Shown: positions 52,814 to 61,030 of the stretch, piece after piece
Position numbering within the stretch: position 1 is the first letter of the stretch
Layout: the number at the start of each line of letters is the position of its first letter
Source of the DNA: Marinobacter sediminum
Lineage (GTDB): Bacteria > Pseudomonadota > Gammaproteobacteria > Pseudomonadales > Oleiphilaceae
Reading direction: 5' to 3'
NCBI RefSeq assembly: GCF_016820575.1
Contig: NZ_JAEMQH010000002.1
Location: forward strand, 1,389,144 to 1,453,143
Length of the DNA: 64,000 nt
Notes under the pieces: generated by a model
What the model saw: the letters and a program-made list of their open reading frames with translations, nothing else
The model's database searches: none
Told to the model about the DNA's origin: nothing
Position numbers and translations under genes: made by a program

Positions 52814-55800
52814 ATGATTAGTGCCTGGCTGCTGGTTTTAATTTCCATCTCCTACATCTCGGTGCTGTTTGTCATTGCCTGGGCCGGCGACAAACACCCC
52901 GGCCTTTACCGGCGCAGGCTCGCGCGCACGCACATCTACGCGCTGTCCCTTGCGGTTTATTTCACCTCCTGGACCTTTTACGGCGCGGTTGGCCGCGCCA
53001 CCCAGGAAGGGCTGGGCTTTCTCCCCATTTACCTTGGCCCCCTGCTGGTGTTCATCTTTGGCGCCCCCTTGCTGCGCCGGATCATCTACATCAGTAAGCG
53101 CAACAACAGCACCTCGATAGCCGATTTCATTGCCTCGCGCTATGGCAAGTCCCAATCACTTGCCGCCATGATCGCAACCTTTGCTCTGATTGGCAGCGTT
53201 CCCTACATTGCACTGCAGCTTAAAGCCATTTCCATGGGCTTTAACGTACTGTCCGAAACCGGACCGGGTATTCACGTAAGTAGCAGCGCCCCCTGGGCCG
53301 ACTCGGCCTGGTACATCACGCTGGCACTGGCGGTATTTACCGTGTTGTTCGGCACCCGGCACCTCGAATCCACCGAGCACCACCGGGGCATGATTCAGGC
53401 GGTGGCGTTTGAGTCCCTGATCAAGCTGGTGGCGTTCGTGGCCGTGGGCCTGTTCGTTGGCTACGGACTCTACGGCGGCTTTGGTGATCTGCTCGGCCGG
53501 GTGCAGGACGCCGACCTGGTTGGCACCCTGACCATGGACGGTGTTGAGGCCCCGGCCTTTATCACCCAGACCCTGGTGGCGATGCTGGCCATCATCTGCC
53601 TGCCACGACAATTCCACGTCATGGTGGTCGAAAACACCGATCACCGGGATTTCGAAGTCGCACGCTGGGCTATGCCCATCTACCTGATTATTGCCAGCGC
53701 CTTTGTGCTGCCGATTGCCGCCGCTGGCCTGCTGTCGCCCGGGGGCGTGACCGGCAACCCCGACATTCTCATCCTGCAGCTGCCGATCCAGGCTGGAGAG
53801 AAATGGCTCGCCATTCTCGCCTTCCTGGGCGGCGGTTCAGCGGCCGCGGCCATGGTGATTGTCTGTTCAGTGGCCATCGCCACTATGGTCAGCAACGAAA
53901 TCATCATGCCAGCGCTGTTGAAGTTTTTCCGGCCCCGAATGAACCGACGCGCCGACCTCAGCCATCTGTTGTTAAGAATCCGCAGGGTTGCCATTTTTGT
54001 GGTGCTGCTGACCGCTTACGGCTTCTACCGCATGGCCAGCGAAGACTACAGCCTGACCGCTTTTGGCCTGTTGTCCTTTGCCGCCGCCGCGCAGTTTGGC
54101 CCCGCTCTGGTCGGCGGTATCATCTGGCGCAGGGGTAACTACATGGGTGCGGTCTGGGGGCTGGCACTGGGCTTTTTGATGTGGTGCTATACCCTACTGT
54201 TGCCGGCCCTGGCGACTACTGGCTGGATGACCGACACCCTGATCAACCAGGGCCTCTGGGGCCTGGGTTGGACTCGCCCGACGGCACTGTTCGGCTCTGA
54301 CCTTGACCAGATCAGCCACGGCATCATCTGGAGTCTTGGCATCAACACCCTGGCCTACGTCGCACTGTCGCTGCTGACACGTCAGCGTGTGCGCGAGAAG
54401 ATCCAGATCGCGTCCTTCTTCCATGACCCACAACCCAGGGCCGAAACGCCTCAGCACCAGAGCTGGCAAGGCGAAATCCTGACCTCGGATCTGCAAGCAT
54501 TGACTGACCGGTTCATGGGTGAGGAGCGGTCCGAGACTATTTTGCGCAATTACGAACGCCGCAACGCCATTCGTCTGCACCCTCAGCGTCCCGCCTCCAA
54601 TCACCTGATGAAGTACATTGAGCGTCAACTGGCCTCGGTGATTGGCGCCTCCACGGCGAGGGTGGTCCTGGAATCCACACTGACCGGCCGCGACATGCAG
54701 ATCGAGGACGTCGTCAGCATTGTCGACGAAGCTTCCCAGGCCATGACCTTCAGCCGGGAGTTGCTGCAATCTGCTATTGAGAACATTCGCCTTGGGGTAT
54801 CCGTGGTCAACCACCAGCAGCAACTGGTGGTCTGGAACCAACGCTATCTTGAGCTGTTCACCTACCCGAAAGGTTTCGTGCGGGTGGGTCGGCCAGTGGA
54901 AGATCTCATGCGCTATAACCTAACCAACGCTAACCTGTCAGCCCGACGCATTGATGAAATCATTGCCGACCGGTGCGGCAGCATGCGTCATGGCCAGCCC
55001 ATGTCGTACGAGCGCCAACGGCCTGACGGCACTGTAATACGGGTTGATGGCAGCCCCATCCCCGGTGGCGGCTACGTCACCACCTTCCAGGACATCACCG
55101 CCATGCGCCGGACCGAACAGGCGCTGAAGGAAACCAACATCTACCTTGAGCAGCGGGTCAAGGAGCGTACCCAGGAACTGCAGGTCATCAACGAGCAGAT
55201 GTTGAAAGCAAAATCCGTTGCGGAACAGGCGAACCAGAGCAAGACCCGTTTTCTGGCATCGGCAAGCCACGACTTGCTTCAGCCCCTCAACGCTGCGCGA
55301 TTATTTACCTCGGCGCTGGCCGGAAAGGCTCCAGAGGGCGAAGAAAAAGATCTGGTTGATCACATCGACAGCTCCCTCGGTGCCGCTGAGGAAATCATCA
55401 GCACCCTGCTGGACATTTCCAAGCTGGATGCCGGTGCGCTGGAGCCGGACATTGGCGTATTCCCGATTAACGACATCCTGCGCCACCTGGCCACAGATTT
55501 CTCGGCGATTGCCAAGGATCAGGGGCTGGAACTGCGTGTAGTACCTAGCACAGCCTGGGTAAGGTCTGACGCCAAACTGTTGCGCCGGGTAGTGCAGAAC
55601 TTCCTCTCCAACGCCATTCGCTACACCCCAAAGGGCAAGATCCTGCTGGGTTGCCGACGCATGAAAGGCTTTCTCCGGATTGATGTCTGGGATACCGGTC
55701 CGGGTATTCCGGAAGACCAGCTGGCGCACATCTTCGAGGAATTCCGCCGTTTCCAGACCGGCCGCGACAAGAAAGGCCTGGGTCTTGGCCTGGCCATCGT

Positions 55801-56332
55801 GGACCGGATCAGCGGTATGCTCGACCACCCGATCACCGTGCATTCCATTCAGGGTCGTGGCAGCCTGTTCGGCATTACCGTCCCATTGGCGGCACCGGAA
55901 CAGATACCCGCTGTCGCTCCACAGCCCGCAACCGGATCCCGCCGGGTTTCAAGCCTTGGCGGCCTCCATGTGCTGTGTATCGATAACGACCCCGCCATTC
56001 TCCAGGGCATGGTCGCCCTGCTGGGTAACTGGAAGTGCGATGTCACCGCCGCGGAAAGCCTCGATAACGCCACCGACCAGCTCAACGGCCACGCTCCTGA
56101 GATTATCCTCGCGGACTACCAGCTGGACGATAACAAAAACGGGCTGGATGCCATGGATAGTCTCAGAGCGGCGTTGAGCGAGAACATCCCGGGAATTCTG
56201 ATTACCGGTTACATGGCGCCGGAAGTGCGAGAAGACGCCATTGCCAGGGGCTACCATCTGCTCTATAAACCTGTGAAACCCGCTGCACTGCGGGCACTGG
56301 TCAACAAGTTGCTGAAGCAGAAACGGTCATGA
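52814..56332 (+). CDS. Transporter-fused hybrid sensor kinase (SLC5-STAC-PAS-HK-REC)
   Basis: A 1172-residue membrane sensor. About the first 510 residues form an SLC5-like membrane domain with a dozen or so helices; then come a STAC-like linker (about 515-645), a PAS domain (about 650-770), a coiled coil, and the kinase with phospho-acceptor His819 in ASASHDLLQPLNAARLF. The ATPase domain shows NFLSNAIRYTPKG and the D-box DTGPGIPEDQLAHIFEE. A receiver ends it with Asp1101 (ILADYQLDD) and the conserved Lys in LLYKPVKP. This is the CrbS type, which controls acetate use in Vibrio and Pseudomonas. It overlaps the next gene by 4 bp. Confidence 0.9.
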   Translation: MISAWLLVLISISYISVLFVIAWAGDKHPGLYRRRLARTHIYALSLAVYFTSWTFYGAVGRATQEGLGFLPIYLGPLLVFIFGAPLLRRIIYISKRNNSTSIADFIASRYGKSQSLAAMIATFALIGSVPYIALQLKAISMGFNVLSETGPGIHVSSSAPWADSAWYITLALAVFTVLFGTRHLESTEHHRGMIQAVAFESLIKLVAFVAVGLFVGYGLYGGFGDLLGRVQDADLVGTLTMDGVEAPAFITQTLVAMLAIICLPRQFHVMVVENTDHRDFEVARWAMPIYLIIASAFVLPIAAAGLLSPGGVTGNPDILILQLPIQAGEKWLAILAFLGGGSAAAAMVIVCSVAIATMVSNEIIMPALLKFFRPRMNRRADLSHLLLRIRRVAIFVVLLTAYGFYRMASEDYSLTAFGLLSFAAAAQFGPALVGGIIWRRGNYMGAVWGLALGFLMWCYTLLLPALATTGWMTDTLINQGLWGLGWTRPTALFGSDLDQISHGIIWSLGINTLAYVALSLLTRQRVREKIQIASFFHDPQPRAETPQHQSWQGEILTSDLQALTDRFMGEERSETILRNYERRNAIRLHPQRPASNHLMKYIERQLASVIGASTARVVLESTLTGRDMQIEDVVSIVDEASQAMTFSRELLQSAIENIRLGVSVVNHQQQLVVWNQRYLELFTYPKGFVRVGRPVEDLMRYNLTNANLSARRIDEIIADRCGSMRHGQPMSYERQRPDGTVIRVDGSPIPGGGYVTTFQDITAMRRTEQALKETNIYLEQRVKERTQELQVINEQMLKAKSVAEQANQSKTRFLASASHDLLQPLNAARLFTSALAGKAPEGEEKDLVDHIDSSLGAAEEIISTLLDISKLDAGALEPDIGVFPINDILRHLATDFSAIAKDQGLELRVVPSTAWVRSDAKLLRRVVQNFLSNAIRYTPKGKILLGCRRMKGFLRIDVWDTGPGIPEDQLAHIFEEFRRFQTGRDKKGLGLGLAIVDRISGMLDHPITVHSIQGRGSLFGITVPLAAPEQIPAVAPQPATGSRRVSSLGGLHVLCIDNDPAILQGMVALLGNWKCDVTAAESLDNATDQLNGHAPEIILADYQLDDNKNGLDAMDSLRAALSENIPGILITGYMAPEVREDAIARGYHLLYKPVKPAALRALVNKLLKQKRS

Positions 56333-57966
56333 GCGAATCCAGCTACCGAGGGGACGCCTTTCACAAACTAACGTACCTGGTCATTGACGACTTCGAGAAC
56401 TTCCGCCTGTCCATGCGACAGGTGCTTCGAGCCTGCGGGGCCGATCAGATCGAACTGGTCCGCAACGCCGAGCAGGCAATCAAATACTGCACTTACAACC
56501 ATGTGGATGTGGTGCTGTGCGACTACAATCTTGGTGAGGGCAAAAACGGCCAGCATGTGCTTGAGGAGCTGCGCCATAAGAACCTGCTGAGGCGCTCATC
56601 GCTGTTTTTGATGGTCACGGCCGAAACCTCCAAACAAATGGTGATGGGGGCACGGGAGCACCAGCCCGACGGCTATCTGACCAAACCGATCAACCGGGCC
56701 TTGCTGGAACAGCGTCTGATCACCCTGATTGACCAACGCAAGGCACTGTTGCCGATTAACCGGGAGATCGACCGGGAAAATTACCCGGAAGCCATCTCCC
56801 TCTGCCTCCAAGCCCTGCCCCGGAATCCCCGCCATAAGACCTGGCTCTTGAAAACACTGGGTGATCTCTACTTCCGCCTGGGAGATTTAAGCCACGCAGC
56901 CAAGGTCTTTGACGACGTGCTGCAACAGCGGGAACTGTCTTGGGCCAGGCTCGGGCGCAGCCAGGTGTTGCTGGCTAATCGCAGCCACGATCAGGCCGTC
57001 GCCAATCTCAAGCAGCTGATCGATACCCACCCCGATTACATGGAAGCCTACGACCTGCTCGCCGACGGACTGCGCCAGCAAGGCAAACTGTCTGAAGCAC
57101 AGCGGGTACTCGAGCAGGCCACCGTGCAATCGCCCAATGCCCTGCTTCGGCAAAAGCAGTTGGCGGAGGTTGCCGAGGCCAACCAGGACATCGACACCGC
57201 GGCCGACGCCTGGCGCCGAACTGTATCTCTCGGCACATACTCGATACACGACAGCGCCGACCATTATCTAGCTTTGGGACAGAGCCTGTCGGAACTCAGC
57301 GAGGACCAAGACAGTGCTCAGAGCGTCGAACACGCCACTGAGGCCTTAGAAATTCTTGCTTCCATGGAGAAGCGTTTTGCCGACCAGCCGACAGTGGGCC
57401 TTCGCAGCCGAATTGTTCAATGCCGAGTGCTGTTTGGACAGGGACAGCACCGAGAAGCAGAGGCACTTCAGAACAGTCTCAAGGCGGAATTCGACAGTAA
57501 CCCTCTGATCGATCCCGACATCAGCCTGGACTATGCCAAGACCCTATTTCGAATTGGCAGTGACGGTGACGCTAAAGATCTTCTGGGCCGCCTCGCCGAA
57601 CAGCATAGCGACGAGGCAGAGCTTCTGAAACGTATCGAAGCTCTGATGGATGAGCCGGTCGGGTTCCGCCAAAAACTAAAGGCTCGGAACCTTACCCGTG
57701 ATGGTATAAAAGCGTTCGAGGCTGGCGACCTCGCAGCCGCAGCCGCAGCGTTTACCGAAGCGCTGGCAGTGGTACCAAACCACACTTCAGTGAACCTCAA
57801 CCTGGTTCAGGTCTTGCTGAAAATATACGAGGCGGATCCAACCAGTCGCGAACCATTGGAGGAGTGCCAGGCCAGACTGGACCGCCTGCAGGGACTGCCT
57901 CAACAACATCGACAACATCGGCGCTATATCGCACTGAGCCAGAAACTGAAGGGATTAACCGCATGA
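56329..57966 (+). CDS. Response regulator with REC and TPR-like repeats
   Basis: A cytosolic regulator of 545 residues. The receiver domain (about 14-135) has the acidic pair in LVIDDFENF, phospho-acceptor Asp65 (VVLCDYNLG), Thr97 in MVTAET and Lys119 in YLTKPIN. The remaining 400 residues are helical TPR-like repeats, for example LLKTLGDLYFRLGDLSHAAK, AYDLLADGLRQQGKLSEAQR and KAFEAGDLAAAAAAFTEAL. No DNA-binding or cyclic-di-GMP domain is present, so the output is probably a protein-protein interaction. It overlaps the genes on both sides by ATGA. Confidence 0.9.
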   Translation: MSESSYRGDAFHKLTYLVIDDFENFRLSMRQVLRACGADQIELVRNAEQAIKYCTYNHVDVVLCDYNLGEGKNGQHVLEELRHKNLLRRSSLFLMVTAETSKQMVMGAREHQPDGYLTKPINRALLEQRLITLIDQRKALLPINREIDRENYPEAISLCLQALPRNPRHKTWLLKTLGDLYFRLGDLSHAAKVFDDVLQQRELSWARLGRSQVLLANRSHDQAVANLKQLIDTHPDYMEAYDLLADGLRQQGKLSEAQRVLEQATVQSPNALLRQKQLAEVAEANQDIDTAADAWRRTVSLGTYSIHDSADHYLALGQSLSELSEDQDSAQSVEHATEALEILASMEKRFADQPTVGLRSRIVQCRVLFGQGQHREAEALQNSLKAEFDSNPLIDPDISLDYAKTLFRIGSDGDAKDLLGRLAEQHSDEAELLKRIEALMDEPVGFRQKLKARNLTRDGIKAFEAGDLAAAAAAFTEALAVVPNHTSVNLNLVQVLLKIYEADPTSREPLEECQARLDRLQGLPQQHRQHRRYIALSQKLKGLTA

Positions 57967-58679
57967 CCGATCCCAAAAACACCAGTAACCGGACCAATGA
58001 CAGCGACCAGAACATCGACTTTTCAATGGTTCTGGCCTCAACCGTCCATGACATGAAAAACTCTCTGGGGATGCTGCTGAACTCGCTGGACGAGCTAAGA
58101 ACCGAGCATGGCTCCACCTTCGATGGCTCCCCACGATTCAACACCCTGCAGTATGAAGCCGAGCGCATGCACAACGACCTGGTCCAGCTGCTGGGAATCT
58201 ATCGTCTGGGCGAAAAGAGACTGTCCGCTCACATTGAGGAACATTACCTGCCTGACTTCCTGAACGAGCACATGGCACGCCACGCACCGCTGCTTCAGGG
58301 CCTGGGTATAGAAGCGCTAATCGAGGCTGGCGACATCACCGGGTTCTATGATGCCGACCTGTTGACCGGGGTGCTAAACAACACCATCAATAACGCCCTG
58401 AGGTACTCCCGAAGCAAGATCCGCCTTACGGCCGAATTACGGGATGGCTATTTGGTATTGGGGGTAGAAGATGACGGCGAGGGTTATCCCGAGAGCATGC
58501 AACACTCAGGAACCCTGAGCTTTAAATCCCTGGACTTCAACACCGGCAGTACCAGCCTGGGGCTGTTCTTTGCATCGTCTGTAGCCCAGTTGCACCGGGA
58601 GGGTGAGAGGTGCGGATCTATCCGGCTCCATAATGGTGGGCAGCTGGGTGGCGGAGTCTTCGAGATCTGGCTGCCCTAA
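57963..58679 (+). CDS. Small soluble sensor histidine kinase
   Basis: A 238-residue kinase without a membrane segment or input domain. The likely phospho-acceptor is His29 in LASTVHDMKNSLGMLLNSL. The ATP domain shows the N box NNTINNALRYS and the D box VEDDGEGYPESM, with a G box in STSLGLFFASSVAQLH. The ATG at 57963 overlaps the stop of the REC-TPR gene. Its position suggests that it phosphorylates, or removes phosphate from, that regulator. An alternative longer start inside the upstream gene is not credible. Confidence 0.85.
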   Translation: MTDPKNTSNRTNDSDQNIDFSMVLASTVHDMKNSLGMLLNSLDELRTEHGSTFDGSPRFNTLQYEAERMHNDLVQLLGIYRLGEKRLSAHIEEHYLPDFLNEHMARHAPLLQGLGIEALIEAGDITGFYDADLLTGVLNNTINNALRYSRSKIRLTAELRDGYLVLGVEDDGEGYPESMQHSGTLSFKSLDFNTGSTSLGLFFASSVAQLHREGERCGSIRLHNGGQLGGGVFEIWLP

Positions 58680-58964
58680 CTAATTTTTGTTCCTCTGAGA
58701 GCGAAATCGCTTAACTCTCTCCCAGAAGCAGACCCTGCGTGAGCGTGCTTTGACGTGTAACGTTTCGAGTGGATAAAACAACCAACTGTTTTTTTTGGTA
58801 ATTTTTTGTAGTATACGCTTGCCTTAAAATGAATGAGAAGTTCAACTATTCACACGGGTTGAGTCAAACACGGAAAATGCATCAACCGGAAAGGAGGCAC
58901 ATTAGTCGACACAAGCCCTGATGCGACACAAGCGAAAGCTCTGATCGTTCATTCGAGGCATCTT
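58680..58964 (+). other. AT-rich upstream region of the DUF4402 operon
   Basis: 285 bp without an evident gene, AT-rich, with T8 and T6 tracts near 58790-58812 followed by GTATAC, a plausible -10 region. A strong AAGGAGG at 58891-58897 is not followed by any open frame of length. The real ribosome site of the next gene is GAGG at 58955-58958, six bases before its ATG. The promoter of the chaperone/usher-like operon is expected here. Confidence 0.45.
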
Positions 58965-59519
58965 ATGAAAAAAAATAAAAAGCACCTGTACCTCAACAAA
59001 AACGTCTTCACTGCCACCCTGGCGTGCTTTCTTCTGGCACCCGGTTTCACCTCTGCTGCGGATGATTCTGCGACTGCAAGCGCTAACGTCATTGCGCCAA
59101 TTCAAATCACCAAAACGGCAGACCTTGCTTTCGGCGATTTTGCACCAGGCCTTGGTGGCACCGTAACGGTTGCTACTAACGGTGCTCGAACCGCTACCGG
59201 CGTCATACTCTCAACCGGGGGAACAACCCCCACGGCAGCGCGATTTGATGTTGTAGGTCAGTCCAATGCGACCTATTCCATCACATACTCAGGCGATACC
59301 CAACTAACAAACACCACCGGAGGCGGAGGCGAAACCATGCTTCTGACTCGTATTAGCGATCTCACTGGCACAGGCACAATTGCAGGCGAAGTCAGCTCGG
59401 GGACATTGGGCGTGACCGGAACCCAGTCGATTTATCTGGGAGGCTCTCTCGTGGTTGCCAGTACCCAGGCCTCGGGGAGCTACCAAGGCACCATTACGGT
59501 AACCGTGGAATATAATTAA
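58965..59519 (+). CDS. DUF4402 exported protein 1, probable pilin-like subunit
   Basis: A secreted protein of 184 residues in the DUF4402 family. A basic start and hydrophobic core (NVFTATLACFLLAPGFTSA) form a signal peptide cut near residue 31. The mature protein is a Thr/Gly-rich beta sandwich with the family motif ITKTADLAFGDFAPG near its start. The C-terminus GSYQGTITVTVEYN has Gly at position 14 from the end and Tyr as the penultimate residue, the pattern of chaperone-usher pilins. An extra segment of about 15 residues before the DUF4402 motif could serve as a donor strand. It is first in the locus, which suggests the main subunit. Confidence 0.85.
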   Translation: MKKNKKHLYLNKNVFTATLACFLLAPGFTSAADDSATASANVIAPIQITKTADLAFGDFAPGLGGTVTVATNGARTATGVILSTGGTTPTAARFDVVGQSNATYSITYSGDTQLTNTTGGGGETMLLTRISDLTGTGTIAGEVSSGTLGVTGTQSIYLGGSLVVASTQASGSYQGTITVTVEYN

Positions 59520-59630
59520 GGCTGACCGACTTCCGGATATGGTGTCGAATGGGCCAATAGCCCGTCCGATATACGACGCCAACGTCCGGGAGTGCAGTTT
59601 TTCTCCATTAGAACCGAGGGGTGTGTTCCT

Positions 59631-60125
59631 GTGAGAATGTATTCTAGTATCAGGCAACGCTGCCTCAGGCTGCCGATTGCACTCGCTCTCGGCTGCGCAG
59701 CGATGCTGCCCGGTAATCTTCTCGCACTGGAATTAACCGTCACCCGAACCCAGGATTTATCGTTCGGAAGCTTCGCTGCACTCAGCGGAGGCTCAGTGTC
59801 TATCGATACCTTTGGCGGACGGGCGGCCACAGGTTCAATCTGGTTGGCCCCCTCTTTCGGCGGCAGCTCCGCGCTGTTCACTGTGACAGGCGATCCCTCG
59901 ACGTCATTCGCTGTAATGTTACCAACCAATGGAACTGTCTACCTGACAGGCCCGGGCGTCCCAATGCCGGTTAACAACTTTATCAGTGTCCCGGATGGCG
60001 TTGATGGTCAATTGGATCTCTTGGGTACTGGCATAGTACGGGTAGGCGCAACGCTCAACGTCGGTTCAGGGCAAACCCCGGGAGCCTATAGCGGTAGCTT
60101 TTTGATTACCGTGGACTACAACTAA
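59631..60125 (+). CDS. DUF4402 exported protein 2, probable minor subunit
   Basis: A paralogue of the preceding protein, about 164 residues. I chose the GTG at 59631 because GAGGGG lies nine bases upstream; the ATG two codons later is the alternative. The signal peptide LPIALALGCAAMLPGNLLA is cut so that the mature protein begins almost at LELTVTRTQDLSFGSF, the DUF4402 motif, leaving no N-terminal extension. The C-terminus GAYSGSFLITVDYN repeats the Gly-14 and penultimate-Tyr pattern. The lack of an extension hints at a terminal position if these form a fibre (inference). Confidence 0.82.
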   Translation: MRMYSSIRQRCLRLPIALALGCAAMLPGNLLALELTVTRTQDLSFGSFAALSGGSVSIDTFGGRAATGSIWLAPSFGGSSALFTVTGDPSTSFAVMLPTNGTVYLTGPGVPMPVNNFISVPDGVDGQLDLLGTGIVRVGATLNVGSGQTPGAYSGSFLITVDYN

Positions 60126-60155
60126 ATCAAGACCGCTAAGGGCTACCAAACGACG

Positions 60156-61004
60156 ATGATGAATTTATCCCGCTCACGATTTCAACCGCTATGGTGTTTT
60201 ATTTTCGGGATATTGACCTCAGTCAGCCTGCCCGCACACGCCGATGTTCTTATCTACCCTACTCGTCTCGTCCTGGAAGACGGTAACAGAGCGGCAAAGC
60301 TTGAGCTGGTCAATCGCAGCTCCGAGCCTGCCACGTTCCGTATTTTTCTTGTCAATCGACGCATGAACGAATACGGCGAATTCAGCCCTGCGGAGCCTCC
60401 ACTGCCCGAGGAACGCTTTGCGAGCCAATTGATTCGATACTCCCCCAGGCAAGTCAGGATTGAGCCAGGTGAGTCTCAAACCGTTCGGCTAGCGGTACGA
60501 AAACCGGCGAACCTGGACCAGGGGGAATACCGCTCACACCTATTATTTGAGAAACAACCAGACGTTGGGATTTCCTCAAGCGTCGAAAGCATACAAGGAA
60601 GTGGTTCCGGTGGTATTGAGGTTCGCCTTCAGGCATTGGTCGGTATATCCATCCCAGTCATCGTCCGCCACGGCAAACTGTCGGCGACGGTGGTTTTATC
60701 CAATCTTGGCCTCGAAGCTTCAACGCCTGACGCCAACGTCCTAAGATTTGAGATCGCACGAACCGGTGGCCAATCCATCTATGGCGATATTACCGTCACT
60801 CTCAGCAGAGCCCAGGAGGAACAGGTCGTTGCCCGCGCACGAGGCGTTGCTGTGTATTTTCCGAACCCTCTGCGCATTGCCCGGCTCAAACTTCCAAGCG
60901 AGATCAGTCCCCTCCAACCGGGTGATCGTTTAACTGTTCGGTTCACCACCCCGGTTGATCAAGGAGAGAGACTACTTGCCGAAGCGGCGTTGCTGATTCC
61001 CTGA
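60156..61004 (+). CDS. PapD-like periplasmic chaperone
   Basis: A periplasmic pilus-assembly-type chaperone of 282 residues. After a signal peptide ending near HADV, the first Ig-like domain reads VLIYPTRLVLEDGNRAAKLE, with the Arg of PTRL in the place of the conserved subunit-binding Arg of PapD/FimC. LVNRSSEPATFRIFLVNRRM and the strand SQTVRLAVRKP follow, the latter the region that contributes the G1 strand. The C-terminal domain continues to residue 282, longer than PapD. It lies 30 bp after the second DUF4402 gene and 26 bp before the usher-like gene. Confidence 0.85.
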   Translation: MMNLSRSRFQPLWCFIFGILTSVSLPAHADVLIYPTRLVLEDGNRAAKLELVNRSSEPATFRIFLVNRRMNEYGEFSPAEPPLPEERFASQLIRYSPRQVRIEPGESQTVRLAVRKPANLDQGEYRSHLLFEKQPDVGISSSVESIQGSGSGGIEVRLQALVGISIPVIVRHGKLSATVVLSNLGLEASTPDANVLRFEIARTGGQSIYGDITVTLSRAQEEQVVARARGVAVYFPNPLRIARLKLPSEISPLQPGDRLTVRFTTPVDQGERLLAEAALLIP

Positions 61005-61030
61005 CCTAAGTTTAAAAGGCTGAGCTACCA

